Shown: positions 1 through 7,558, numbered from the stretch's first letter. The stretch is DNA of 12,383 bases from NIOZ-UU13 sp048635425 (GCA_048635425.1 JAIVYN010000105.1:1-12383), one strand, 5' to 3'. The notes: a model not told the origin generated them from the letters alone. Made by a program: numbers and translations.

Positions 1-763
1 AGCAGCAGACGAAAAGATACCTTTATGTCAGGATACGGGGCTTGCCGTGGTCTTTGTGGAGCAGGGTTCTGAAGTGGCGGTTCACTCCCCTGCCGACCAG
101 GCGCAAGCGACATTGTTCGATGCAATCAACGCAGGCGTCGCGGCAGGCTTCCAAAAAGGTCATCTACGAAAAAGCGTTGTAGCCGACCCTCTAAGAAGAA
201 AAGACACAAGACTCAAGACTCAAGACTCAAGACTAAAGACAAAGGATTCTGGTCTGTGGTCTGGTGTCTGTGGTCTTGAGTCTTATAATACACCTGCTAT
301 AATCCATCATGTGATTGTGCCGGGCGATAAGTTGAAGCTGACCGTCATGACCAAAGGCGGCGGTTGTGAGAATAAGAGCCGGTTCAAGATGTTCAGGCCC
401 ACAGCAGAAAAGGGGCAAATAATTGATTGGATTGTTGATGTTGTCAGCTCTGCCGGCGCCGATGCATGTCCGCCGTTTGTCGTTGGGGTAGGGATTGGGG
501 GCGATTTTGAACTAAGCTGTCTGCTGAGCAAAAAGGCACTGTGCCGGAATCTGGACGAGAAGAATGGCGATGAATTTTACGCTGAGCTCGAAGTGGATTT
601 GCTTTCGAGAATCAATGCGCTCGGCTTAGGTCCGCAGGGGCTCGGCGGTGATACAACCGCTTTGGCTGTTCTTATCGAGACGGCTGCGTGCCATATTGCG
701 TCGCTTCCGGTGGCGGTGAACATCGAATGCCACAGCCACAGGCATAAAACAGCAATTATATAA
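1..763 (+). CDS. Class I fumarate hydratase / L(+)-tartrate dehydratase alpha subunit, 5' end missing
   Basis: This is the alpha part of an oxygen-sensitive [4Fe-4S] hydro-lyase that interconverts fumarate and malate, or acts on tartrate. The frame is already open at base 2 and reads IPLCQDTG before the first internal GTG/ATG, so the start lies upstream and roughly 50 residues are missing. The three expected cluster cysteines are all visible: CQDTG (near base 29), DACPP followed by VVGVGIGG, and NIECH near the C-terminus. GPQGLGG and TALAV are also typical. The stop is at 761-763. Two things are odd. First, about 27 codons of low-complexity repeat (near 203-286) interrupt the usual RKNT/NTPA segment in frame. 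Second, no beta-subunit gene follows: a convergent gene begins 66 bases later, so the beta part must lie upstream or elsewhere. Fumarase and tartrate dehydratase cannot be told apart from the alpha subunit alone. Confidence 0.9.
   Translation, partial: AADEKIPLCQDTGLAVVFVEQGSEVAVHSPADQAQATLFDAINAGVAAGFQKGHLRKSVVADPLRRKDTRLKTQDSRLKTKDSGLWSGVCGLESYNTPAIIHHVIVPGDKLKLTVMTKGGGCENKSRFKMFRPTAEKGQIIDWIVDVVSSAGADACPPFVVGVGIGGDFELSCLLSKKALCRNLDEKNGDEFYAELEVDLLSRINALGLGPQGLGGDTTALAVLIETAACHIASLPVAVNIECHSHRHKTAII
201..284. repeat. Palindromic 7-bp word repeat inserted in frame in the fumarase gene
   Basis: The left arm (201-240) is a tandem array of a 7-base word, CAAGACT. The right arm (252-284) carries the reverse-complement word in diverged form (GTCTGTG, GTCTTGA). 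Folding about position 242.5 pairs 24 of 33 arm positions. The segment adds about 27 codons (RLKTQDSRLKTKDS followed by GLWSGVCGLESY) between RRK and NTPAIIH, and the flanking enzyme sequence stays in frame. It looks like the intergenic short-word palindromes elsewhere in the window, but it is translated. Confidence 0.85.
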
Positions 764-764
764 C

Positions 765-829
765 TCGATATCCGGTGTTGGATGCTCGATGCTCGACGAG
801 TATCCAGTATCGAGAATCGAAAATCGAGA
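765..829. repeat. Palindromic ATCGAG-word repeat between convergent genes
   Basis: The 66-base gap between two convergent stop codons is almost entirely made of the words GATGCTCGA and GAATCGA. GATGCTCG (788-795) faces CGAGTATC (797-804), and pairing continues imperfectly out to about 779/813. A transcript from either side would form a hairpin, so it may act as a shared 3' end. No T-run is present, so a classical intrinsic terminator is not supported. Confidence 0.6.
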
Positions 830-1639
830 TTATTGAAACGGCTGTTTGTGGGGCCAGCCGTATTTCTCGAATCTACCGAACTCCATTTCCGACCTGTCAC
901 TGGTGTCTTCTTTTAGGGCCGACCTCACTTCCTGGACGTGTGCATCCACAAAAACCGCATTGATTGTGCCGGCATTTAAGTTTCCCTGCGAGGTACCATG
1001 GAAGGTGCCGAACCAATCGCGACCATCGGGACACAAGGCGTTGTCATTGAGCACCCAGCTGCAGCCGGGCCTTAACCACATGTTCTCGGCAGTGAAGAAA
1101 AATACCTCCGCTTTGCTCCTTGTTATTTCGGAACGTTTATGAATCCCGCCGCGTCCGGTTGAATCTGTTGCGGAAGAGCCACCTGGGTCACCGCTCTTTG
1201 AGCCTAACCAGGAGTTCATGCTGTAACTGTATTGAGGAATAACCGGTATGGAAGGGTCGTGGCCGGGATGCCTTGTGCCCTCTGACTTGGCAATTACTTT
1301 GAACGATGGGCAAAGATTGATTTTCTTCTCTTTTAGATAGGGCCACAACGGGCCATCAGGTGGGTATCTCGGGTCGTGCCATCGACAAGAACGCTGGTAG
1401 CCGCCCACAGGATGCTCATTCGTGACGAGCGAGGTCCATGAATAAGGATAGCGGTCGTCATTGTCGTCCAAATACATGTGTTGTACTATACCGTATTGAC
1501 GCAAGTTAGCCCTGCAACTTATTTCCCTCGCCTGTTCCTTAACGCGCTGCAGTGCCGGCATCAATATCGCCATTAATACCGCGATGATGGCGATGACGAC
1601 CAACAGCTCTATCAAGGTAAACCCCCTTCGTTTGTTCAT
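830..1639 (-). CDS. Prepilin-type N-terminal domain protein (pseudopilin-like), copy A
   Basis: This is a 269-residue protein that begins with a class III (type IV pilin-like) signal. After a short basic leader, prepilin peptidase would cut G6|F7. The mature Glu5 is E11, and the hydrophobic anchor runs to about residue 28. A globular domain follows with C42 and C110 (in NLCPS), a pair that recurs across the array, and a C-terminal FVDAHV at 230-235. In relatives this region is H-X9-DG. Here the position ten before the Asp is Asn222 and DG is DA. The ribosome site AAAAGGGGA precedes the ATG at good spacing. The protein is about 88% identical, without gaps, to the next gene upstream (1768-2577). 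It is probably exported and anchored in the membrane or a pseudopilus-like assembly; its true role is unknown. Confidence 0.9.
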   Translation of the reverse strand: MNKRRGFTLIELLVVIAIIAVLMAILMPALQRVKEQAREISCRANLRQYGIVQHMYLDDNDDRYPYSWTSLVTNEHPVGGYQRSCRWHDPRYPPDGPLWPYLKEKKINLCPSFKVIAKSEGTRHPGHDPSIPVIPQYSYSMNSWLGSKSGDPGGSSATDSTGRGGIHKRSEITRSKAEVFFFTAENMWLRPGCSWVLNDNALCPDGRDWFGTFHGTSQGNLNAGTINAVFVDAHVQEVRSALKEDTSDRSEMEFGRFEKYGWPHKQPFQ

Positions 1640-1767
1640 AATTGTCCCCTTTTATATCTTACCATTTCATTACTTTACTTAAACTGGCCGATTTTATGGA
1701 AGACACAAAATAGCGATAATCTCAGTTATTCACTCTGACAAACTAACAAAGGGTGGGAGGTGGCCCA

Positions 1768-2577
1768 TTATTGAAAAGGCTGTTTGTTCGGCCAGCCGTG
1801 TTTCTCGAACATGCCGAACTCCATTTCCGACCTGTCACTGGTGTTTGCTTTTAGGGCCGATCGCACTTCTTCGACATGGGCGTCCACAAAAACCGCATTG
1901 ATTGTGCCGGCATTGAGGTCTGCGCTCGATGCACTGTGGAAGGTGCCGAACCAATCGCGGCCGTCGGGACACAAGGCGTTGTCGTTGAGCACATTTGAAT
2001 TGCCCGGCCTCGTCCACATATTCTCTTCAGCGAAGAAAAATACCTCCGATTTACTTCTTGTTATCTCGGAACGTTTATGAATTCCGCCGCGTCCCTTGGA
2101 GTCTGTTCGAGAAGAACCGCCCGGGTCCCCTGACTTCGAGCCTAACCAGGAGTTCATGCTGTAACTGTATTGAGGAATAACCGGTATGGAAGGGTCGTGG
2201 CTGGGGTGCCTTGTGCCCTCGGACTTGGCAAGGACTTTGAACGATGGGCAGAGATTGACTTTCTTTTCCGCCAGATAGGGCCACAACGGGCCGTCAGGCG
2301 GATATCTCGGGTCGTGCCATCGACAGTAACGCTCGTACCCGCCCACAGGATGCTCATTTGCGACGAGTGAAGTCCATGAATAAGGATAACGGTCATCATG
2401 GTCGTCCAAATATAAGGCCTGTACTATGCCGTATTGACGCAAGTTAGCCCTGCAACTTATTTCCCTTGCCTGTTCCTTAACGCGTTGCAGCGCCGGCATC
2501 AATATCGCCATCAATATCGCGATGATGGCGATTACCACCAACAGCTCTATCAAGGTAAACCCACTTCGTTTGTTCAT
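1768..2577 (-). CDS. Prepilin-type N-terminal domain protein (pseudopilin-like), copy B
   Basis: This is a 269-residue paralogue of the gene at 830-1639. I count 31 differences and no gaps by eye. The differences are scattered but denser at residues 183-220, where GCSWV becomes GNSNV and GTSQGN becomes SASSAD. The prepilin cut site is G6|F7 with Glu at mature position 5, followed by a hydrophobic helix to about residue 28 and by the shared cysteines in ISCRANL and NLCPS. The C-terminal motif is FVDAHV, again without the canonical His and Gly of H-X9-DG. An AAGGAGT ribosome site lies seven bases before the ATG. The 128-base gap to copy A shows no clear terminator. Context and near identity point to a recent tandem duplication. 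Confidence 0.9.
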   Translation of the reverse strand: MNKRSGFTLIELLVVIAIIAILMAILMPALQRVKEQAREISCRANLRQYGIVQALYLDDHDDRYPYSWTSLVANEHPVGGYERYCRWHDPRYPPDGPLWPYLAEKKVNLCPSFKVLAKSEGTRHPSHDPSIPVIPQYSYSMNSWLGSKSGDPGGSSRTDSKGRGGIHKRSEITRSKSEVFFFAEENMWTRPGNSNVLNDNALCPDGRDWFGTFHSASSADLNAGTINAVFVDAHVEEVRSALKANTSDRSEMEFGMFEKHGWPNKQPFQ

Positions 2578-2646
2578 AATGGTACTCCTTTCAAATTAGT
2601 AAATGACTAATAATAATCAATTACCAATCGCCAGTTACTGATTTCA

Positions 2647-3462
2647 TTAGTCTTTAAAAGAACTCATCCAATTGGGCCAGTCAGCCGGCAGGACGCCGCC
2701 GGCGATGGTCCAGGGATTAATCAGGTTGAAATCACGAGACCACTTTAATGTCCACAACTGTTTAAGCCCTACTTTCTGGACGTGATAGTCCATAAAAACG
2801 ATATTTACATGTCCCTCGTGGCGGTTGAGGCAGAAACGGTTCATGGCATTTTCGTCAGGGCGGAGTTGATGGCCATCGTATTCCGGAGGGGTGTCATCAT
2901 CATCCGGCCAACCGCACCAGAAATAGCAATCCAGGAACATAGGTATATTATTGCCGCCTTTGACGTTAATAGTTCTCCAGAATCTATCAATCGCTTTTCC
3001 ATAAATGTTATCACCCACCGGCACATATATATAGCCATTTACCCCGTAGCTGCCGTAATAACCTATTGTACGCTGTCCTCCGGCATCCCAGCCCGGGATC
3101 TTTCCCCAGGAGATAAACGTGCTGCCCCACCAATCGATCGGCTGTGTCATGTCCGGGTTGGCGATTTTTTTGGCTACCGGACAGCAGCGTATGTCTTCGG
3201 TGGTAATATAGTATTCCCGCATTGAATCCATCCAGCGCCCGTAAGCGCTACCTCCACTCCTGCGTTCGGGGAAATAGCCCTCGTTGTCGCCCGTGTACAT
3301 TGCAAAGATAGTGCCCCATTGTCTAAGGTTAGACTGACAAGCTACTCCTCTTGCCTGTTTCCTCACCCGCTGTAGTGACGGCATCAATATCGCCATTAAC
3401 AATGCAATGATGGCGATCACTACCAAAAGTTCTATTAGCGTGAATCCTTTTCTTATGGACAT
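2647..3462 (-). CDS. Prepilin-type N-terminal domain protein with GLKxLW-LKW C-terminus
   Basis: This pseudopilin-like protein has 271 residues from the start chosen here. An upstream in-frame ATG at 3513 would add 17 residues, but the ATG at 3462 puts the basic leader MSIRKG directly before FTLIELL and has AAAGGAG about ten bases upstream, so the shorter form is preferred. The cut site is G6|F7 with Glu11. C42 and the CCP at 93-95 match the array pattern. The H-X9-D motif is present (H215, D225) but the Gly is Tyr226 (MDYHV). The tail VGLKQLWTLKW, then WTIAGGV and DWPNW, is shared with the gene at 4447-5262, so these two form a subfamily distinct from copies A and B. The function is unknown; a surface or secreted pseudopilin-like protein is the best reading. 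Confidence 0.9.
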   Translation of the reverse strand: MSIRKGFTLIELLVVIAIIALLMAILMPSLQRVRKQARGVACQSNLRQWGTIFAMYTGDNEGYFPERRSGGSAYGRWMDSMREYYITTEDIRCCPVAKKIANPDMTQPIDWWGSTFISWGKIPGWDAGGQRTIGYYGSYGVNGYIYVPVGDNIYGKAIDRFWRTINVKGGNNIPMFLDCYFWCGWPDDDDTPPEYDGHQLRPDENAMNRFCLNRHEGHVNIVFMDYHVQKVGLKQLWTLKWSRDFNLINPWTIAGGVLPADWPNWMSSFKD

Positions 3463-3559
3463 AACTGATTTATCTCCTTTCCTCCAAAGAAACGCCTTTT
3501 TCCAAAGAACCAATTAGCACAAGAAACACGCCTGTGGCCGTGACTGCTGTGTGTAAATC

Positions 3560-4339
3560 CTATTCTCTCGCCGCTTTACCCCACATAGCCACGGCGGCCC
3601 AGTGAAGATCCTCATTGCCGGCTTGTGTCCCGGAGAAGGCCGTCGGCGGTACCCGCTTGCCGAACTCAATTGTACGCGGGTCTCTCCATTTGTGATATTC
3701 ACTGTGCCCGTCTGCAAAAGAAAAGGTCGTTCCGTCACCGTGCCGAACCGGCGGCGGGTCCCACCACTGCTCCTGCTTAACATAAACCGTCCAACCACCC
3801 AGAGCAGAAGTTATTGTACCGCCATCATCAAGAAAGACTATCCTGTAGGCAGGGTTGGGAATTTCCATTCTTTTTTTAATCATCTCCGCACCCATGCTGT
3901 CCCAGTTCTTACAATTCATAGAATCAGACACAGAGTACGTCCGCAACATTTCTTCCTGAGCGCCTGAACGAACGATATTGTTAACGGTCGGGCATTTGTA
4001 AATTTTCAAGATCTTGACGTATGGCCACAAGGCCCCGTTCAGGATAGCATCTCTTTTTTGATCTACACTCATACCGGAGCGCCAATCAGCGAGTACCCAG
4101 GGAGTCTCATTCTGATGTATGCCGTACTCCCCGGTATCGCCGTTGATGAGATTGTCGTCGTTGTCATCGGCATACATAATCCAGGCAAGGGTCAACTGCT
4201 TGAGATTGCTCAGGCAGGTCGAACGTTTGCCCTGTTCCCTGGCCCGATTTAGAGCCGGCATCAAGATGGCCATCAATACTGCAATGATAGCAATTACCAC
4301 TAAAAGCTCGATTAGTGTGAATCCTATTTTTCTGCGCAT
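3560..4339 (-). CDS. Prepilin-type N-terminal domain protein with intact H-X9-DG motif
   Basis: This 259-residue protein is the only one in the array with the complete C-terminal H-X9-DG signature (H200, D210-G211, in HGDGTTFSFADGH). The leader MRRKIG is followed by FTLIELLVVIAIIA with Glu11, so prepilin peptidase should cut after G6. C42 and C116 (KCPTVNN) match the recurring cysteine pair. The tail after residue 220 (near RTIEFGKRVPP) resembles none of the other four. AAAGGTG precedes the ATG by about six bases. It lies 107 bases downstream of the gene at 4447-5262 and is probably co-transcribed. It is likely processed and anchored in the membrane or a pseudopilus-like structure. The ligand and role cannot be read from the sequence. 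Confidence 0.9.
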   Translation of the reverse strand: MRRKIGFTLIELLVVIAIIAVLMAILMPALNRAREQGKRSTCLSNLKQLTLAWIMYADDNDDNLINGDTGEYGIHQNETPWVLADWRSGMSVDQKRDAILNGALWPYVKILKIYKCPTVNNIVRSGAQEEMLRTYSVSDSMNCKNWDSMGAEMIKKRMEIPNPAYRIVFLDDGGTITSALGGWTVYVKQEQWWDPPPVRHGDGTTFSFADGHSEYHKWRDPRTIEFGKRVPPTAFSGTQAGNEDLHWAAVAMWGKAARE

Positions 4340-4446
4340 AAAAACACCTTTCTTTTACTGTGCCAAAAAAATAAGTTTCTTAATAATATTATTCAGCAAG
4401 AACGGCTGAGCCTAAAAGCCCGACCCTTTATGCGTAATAGTCATTT

Positions 4447-5262
4447 TCAGTAGTCTCTGTAAGGCCTTATCCACGCCGGCCAGTCGCTCGACTGGACACC
4501 ACCGGCTATGGTATAAGGACCCGATGTGTTGAACCTCTTATGCCATTTCAACACCCACAGCTCTTTTAATCCTACCTTTCTCGCCGAGAAATCAGCGAAT
4601 GAGCAGCCTACATACCCATCGTGCCGGTTGACGCAGCAGCGTCCCATGTGATTGGCGGTCCAGGCCGAGTCCTCAAAGGCTGCAGGCAGCTCTATTTCCT
4701 GCGGCCATACGTCGAAACGCAGGGCATCTACTAAAAGCGGAATATTGCCTGCGCCCTGAACCCTCGGAGTTTTGAAGAAATTGTCGCCCTGAATGCCATT
4801 CTCAAATGTGTGGCCCGGCGGTGCTGGTGTGTCAAGCAGATAGCTATTTAAGCCATAGCTGCCCGCGATACCGTCCGGTGTGAGGTTACTGTGGCCGGAG
4901 GTAAAGATGCCCCAGGCAGAGAGGTTATTGAGCCGCCCGCGATTGCCACTCTCATCAATCAAAGGTTTCGTGGCCGTCGGGCAGAACCATATCTTGTTTT
5001 GGATACGGCTTTGATAGCGATGTGACAATTGCGCTATCCACCAATAAGTGTTATCTCCAAAACCGCTAAAGAATTTGCCGTCATTTTCATCCATATAGAA
5101 CTCAAAGATATAGTTCCACTGTTTGAGGTTTGCCAGGCAGGCAACTGCTCTGGCCTGTTCCTTTACCCGGGCCAGTGCCGGCATCAATATTGCCATCAAT
5201 AATGCTATGATAGCAATCACCACCAAAAGCTCGATTAGGGTAAAACCTTTCCGTCTGCTCAT
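4447..5262 (-). CDS. Prepilin-type N-terminal domain protein, first gene of the array
   Basis: This pseudopilin-like protein has 271 residues with the start at 5262. An earlier in-frame ATG at 5289 would add nine residues (MSLEMRSVI), but GAGGAGTG sits seven bases before the ATG at 5262, and MSRRKG is a normal prepilin leader, so the later start is chosen. The cut site is G6|F7 with Glu11. C42 and C94 (FCPTA) are conserved. The H-X9-D motif is present (H214, D224), with Phe225 replacing Gly. The C-terminus (GLKELWVLKW, then YTIAGGV and DWPAW) matches the gene at 2647-3462. A near-consensus promoter upstream (5388-5416) predicts that this gene heads the five-gene transcript. Confidence 0.9.
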   Translation of the reverse strand: MSRRKGFTLIELLVVIAIIALLMAILMPALARVKEQARAVACLANLKQWNYIFEFYMDENDGKFFSGFGDNTYWWIAQLSHRYQSRIQNKIWFCPTATKPLIDESGNRGRLNNLSAWGIFTSGHSNLTPDGIAGSYGLNSYLLDTPAPPGHTFENGIQGDNFFKTPRVQGAGNIPLLVDALRFDVWPQEIELPAAFEDSAWTANHMGRCCVNRHDGYVGCSFADFSARKVGLKELWVLKWHKRFNTSGPYTIAGGVQSSDWPAWIRPYRDY

Positions 5263-5603
5263 AATAACACTCCTCATCTCTAAAGACACTCTACCTATAT
5301 CTGTTCTTCAAGATGCGCAAGAACAGCACTTTGTTCCATTAATTCAGCATTTTTACACTACTTTAGCTCGATATTACCGGATGCAATATTATACACCAAA
5401 TCTGAAATTTCTGCAAGATTAAAATTTGATTGAAATATATTAAAAACGTCGGGTAGTTTATAAGAGGGTAACCTGTCTGTTTCGATACGTTCATAACCGG
5501 GGGTAGAATAGAATATCAACTCAATGGAATTTACCAAAAACCTCATTTTTTCGCAAATATTGATTATTTGATACTTGGTAATATAAAGTGACCCATTGTC
5601 GAG
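5263..5603. other. AT-rich intergenic region between rsmA and the pseudopilin array
   Basis: These 341 bases hold the promoter at 5388-5416 and no convincing gene. On the minus strand the frame stays open after the rsmA stop for about 80 codons (to 5358), but it has no ribosome site and recognisable homology is absent. No T-tailed hairpin was found after rsmA. Confidence 0.5.
5388..5416 (-). promoter_or_regulatory. Sigma-70-like promoter for the pseudopilin array
   Basis: Read on the minus strand, TTGCAG (5411-5416) and TATAAT (5388-5393) are separated by exactly 17 bases. The -10 box is perfect and the -35 box is a good match. Transcription would start near 5380, giving a leader of about 118 bases before the ATG at 5262. 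The surroundings are AT-rich. Prediction from sequence only. Confidence 0.6.
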
Positions 5604-6494
5604 TCAGGTATTCGTAAGAATGCTGGAGGACAAGTTTGCGATAGCGATGTAGTCTTCGGCGCCGAATTGTTCGGGACGTTGTGCTGGATTTATGGAACAT
5701 CGCTCAAAGATTTCGGGCCAATTGTCAATTTTTGCGAGTTTGCCACGGGCCAATTTGCTGCAGGCCATAAGAGTTTTACGGCGATGACCCATAAAAAGAT
5801 GTACGGTCTGACTGAAGAGCTCCATATTCTCAATACGCTTTAACTTTTCCTGGTCGCAGACAAAGCTGACCATTGCCGAATCAACCTGTGGCTGAGGCCA
5901 AAAGATCGTCGGCTTCAAAATCCGTATAGTTTTTACATCGCCGGCAGCACTCAAGAAGATACTCAGGGCGCCGTAATCACTGGAAGCCGGGACGGCCGTC
6001 ATTCGGTCGGCAACTTCCTTTTGGACGGTAACGTACATAGCGTCTGCTGCTCTGGGACCTGTAACCAGATTCAGCATTGTCGGCGAGGCGACGTTGTAAG
6101 GCAGATTTGCCACTAACAGGATTCGGCCATGATATTTTTTACGAGCCGACTCCAGTGCGTTTGTAACAGTATTGCTGAGGGTGTTTTTGTTTTCAAGAAT
6201 ATCAGTGTTGATAAGCTCGATGTTTTCCACATTTGCGAGCCGGCTTTTTGTGATTTCGGCCAGTGTCCAGTCAAGCTCAACAGCAATGACCATACCGGCT
6301 TTTTCGATTAGGGCCTCAGTTAAAGAACCTGTGCCGCAGCCGACCTCGAGCACAATATCGTTATTGTTAATATTCGCCGAATCGACCAGCAGTCGCATCA
6401 GATTCAGGTCGATGAGAAAGTGCTGGCCGAGCCGTTTGTTCGGACGGACGCCTGCCGAGACAAGCAACTGCTGGATTTGCCTTTTTGTCTGCAT
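5604..6494 (-). CDS. rsmA: 16S rRNA (adenine1518/1519-N6) dimethyltransferase
   Basis: RsmA (KsgA) uses S-adenosylmethionine to dimethylate two adjacent adenines in the 3'-terminal hairpin of 16S rRNA during 30S maturation in the cytoplasm. At 296 residues it is of ordinary length. Visible motifs are the RNA-side KRLGQHFLID (20-29), the SAM loop VLEVGCGTGSLTEAL (48-62), acidic VELD (72-75), the catalytic NLPY (130-133) followed by NVASP, QKEVADRM (158-165), and FWPQPQVDSAMV (198-209). The C-terminal QRPEQFGAEDY is typical. The ATG lies only five bases past the pdxA stop, and no clear Shine-Dalgarno sequence is seen, so translational coupling to pdxA is likely. pdxA-rsmA adjacency is also found in enterobacteria. 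Confidence 0.97.
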   Translation of the reverse strand: MQTKRQIQQLLVSAGVRPNKRLGQHFLIDLNLMRLLVDSANINNNDIVLEVGCGTGSLTEALIEKAGMVIAVELDWTLAEITKSRLANVENIELINTDILENKNTLSNTVTNALESARKKYHGRILLVANLPYNVASPTMLNLVTGPRAADAMYVTVQKEVADRMTAVPASSDYGALSIFLSAAGDVKTIRILKPTIFWPQPQVDSAMVSFVCDQEKLKRIENMELFSQTVHLFMGHRRKTLMACSKLARGKLAKIDNWPEIFERCSINPAQRPEQFGAEDYIAIANLSSSILTNT

Positions 6495-6499
6495 TGGCT

Positions 6500-7558
6500 T
6501 TAGGTGTTCGTTGTGTTGGCGTGAGCAAGTTGATGAGCCTTCTTTGTTTTGGCCATTTGTATTGCAGTGGTTATGGCTGATTTCATGCCGGTTGACTCGG
6601 CAATGTTTTGGCCTGCGATGTCGAAAGCTGTTCCGTGAGCAGGTGATGTTCTTATAATCGGTATCCCGATGGTTACATTGACCGCCTGCTCGAAATTGAG
6701 CAGCTTTACAGGAATCATACCCTGGTCGTGATACATTGCGACGACGCCGTCGAATTCGCCGCGGACGGCCCGCAAAAAGAGGGTGTCGGCCGGGAATGGC
6801 CCGAGACAGTTTATACCCTGGTGTTGTGCCAATGAAATAGCAGGTGATATTATGCGCTGTTCTTCATCGCCGAATTGACCGCCCTCGCCGGCGTGTGGAT
6901 TTAACGCGGCAACGCCGATCTTGGGATTGTCAATGTGAAAATATTCTTTCAATGCCGTATCTAATAAATCTATCGGCTCGAAGACGCAGCCAATGGTAAA
7001 CTTGTGCCTGACATCAAACAGCGCCTCGTGAATTGTTGCCAGCGCCAGTTTTAACTGACCGGTGATAAACATCATCACCTTTCGTTTGGATTTGCAGCGA
7101 TCTGCTAACATTTCGGTGTGGCCGGGCCATTCAGCGCCGGTCAGCTTCCAGCTTGTTTTACTGATGGGCGCGGTTACTACGGCATCTATAATACCTTCTC
7201 GCGCAGCGTCAATGGCATCAAGGCAAAACCTTATGGACGCCTCACCGGCTACGTTACTGGGACCTTTGACCCAGGACGGAACGGAATACTCATCGTAATC
7301 AGCGACAACAACTTTATACGGATATTCCCGGCTGATTTTTTCGTGCTGATGCCTGCCCCAGAACGGCTCAATCTCAGCGGCGTCGGCGGCGTAGCAAAGC
7401 TGTTCGTTCATACCGAAGATAATGAATTTCGCAGCCCGCCGGATATTTGTCTCGGCCAGCGCCTTGACAATAATCTCCGGCCCGATACCGGCGGCATCGC
7501 CCATCGTTATGCCGATGACCATCTGTTCAGCTATCGAATTATTGCCGTTAGTTTTCAT
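6500..7558 (-). CDS. pdxA: 4-hydroxythreonine-4-phosphate dehydrogenase
   Basis: PdxA oxidises 4-phosphohydroxy-L-threonine with NAD(P) in the DXP-dependent route to pyridoxal 5'-phosphate; the cytoplasmic enzyme is a metal-dependent dimer. The protein has 352 residues. GITMGDAAGIGPEI (16-29) is the N-terminal signature. GHTEM (H147) is the substrate-binding histidine. The three metal histidines are H177 (ATIHEA), H222 (NPHAGEGG) and H277 (MYHDQG), spaced 45 and 55 residues as in the Escherichia coli enzyme. RTSPAHGTAFDIAG (303-316) is also typical. The start at 7558 gives a normal N-terminus but has no clear ribosome site; an ATG at 7522 is possible but would leave only three residues before GITMGD. 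The gene sits 36 bases after ribE in the same direction. Confidence 0.97.
   Translation of the reverse strand: MKTNGNNSIAEQMVIGITMGDAAGIGPEIIVKALAETNIRRAAKFIIFGMNEQLCYAADAAEIEPFWGRHQHEKISREYPYKVVVADYDEYSVPSWVKGPSNVAGEASIRFCLDAIDAAREGIIDAVVTAPISKTSWKLTGAEWPGHTEMLADRCKSKRKVMMFITGQLKLALATIHEALFDVRHKFTIGCVFEPIDLLDTALKEYFHIDNPKIGVAALNPHAGEGGQFGDEEQRIISPAISLAQHQGINCLGPFPADTLFLRAVRGEFDGVVAMYHDQGMIPVKLLNFEQAVNVTIGIPIIRTSPAHGTAFDIAGQNIAESTGMKSAITTAIQMAKTKKAHQLAHANTTNT

Noticed and set aside
201..284. Reading the word repeat as a CRISPR array
   Set aside because: The unit is only 7 bases with no spacers, and the two halves are inverted rather than direct. No cas genes are present.
2782..3225. 147-codon plus-strand frame opposite a pseudopilin gene
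   Set aside because: It is antisense to a gene with strong family motifs, has no ribosome site and resembles nothing known.
3463..3513. Upstream ATG start extending the pseudopilin gene by 17 residues
   Set aside because: The downstream ATG at 3462 has AAAGGAG at workable spacing and gives the normal short prepilin leader.
5358..5546. 62-codon minus-strand frame (MRFLVNSIEL start) between rsmA and the pseudopilin array
   Set aside because: It has no ribosome site, contains the well-formed promoter at 5388-5416, and shows no recognisable family. Its protein-like look comes from a chance open frame that continues after the rsmA stop.
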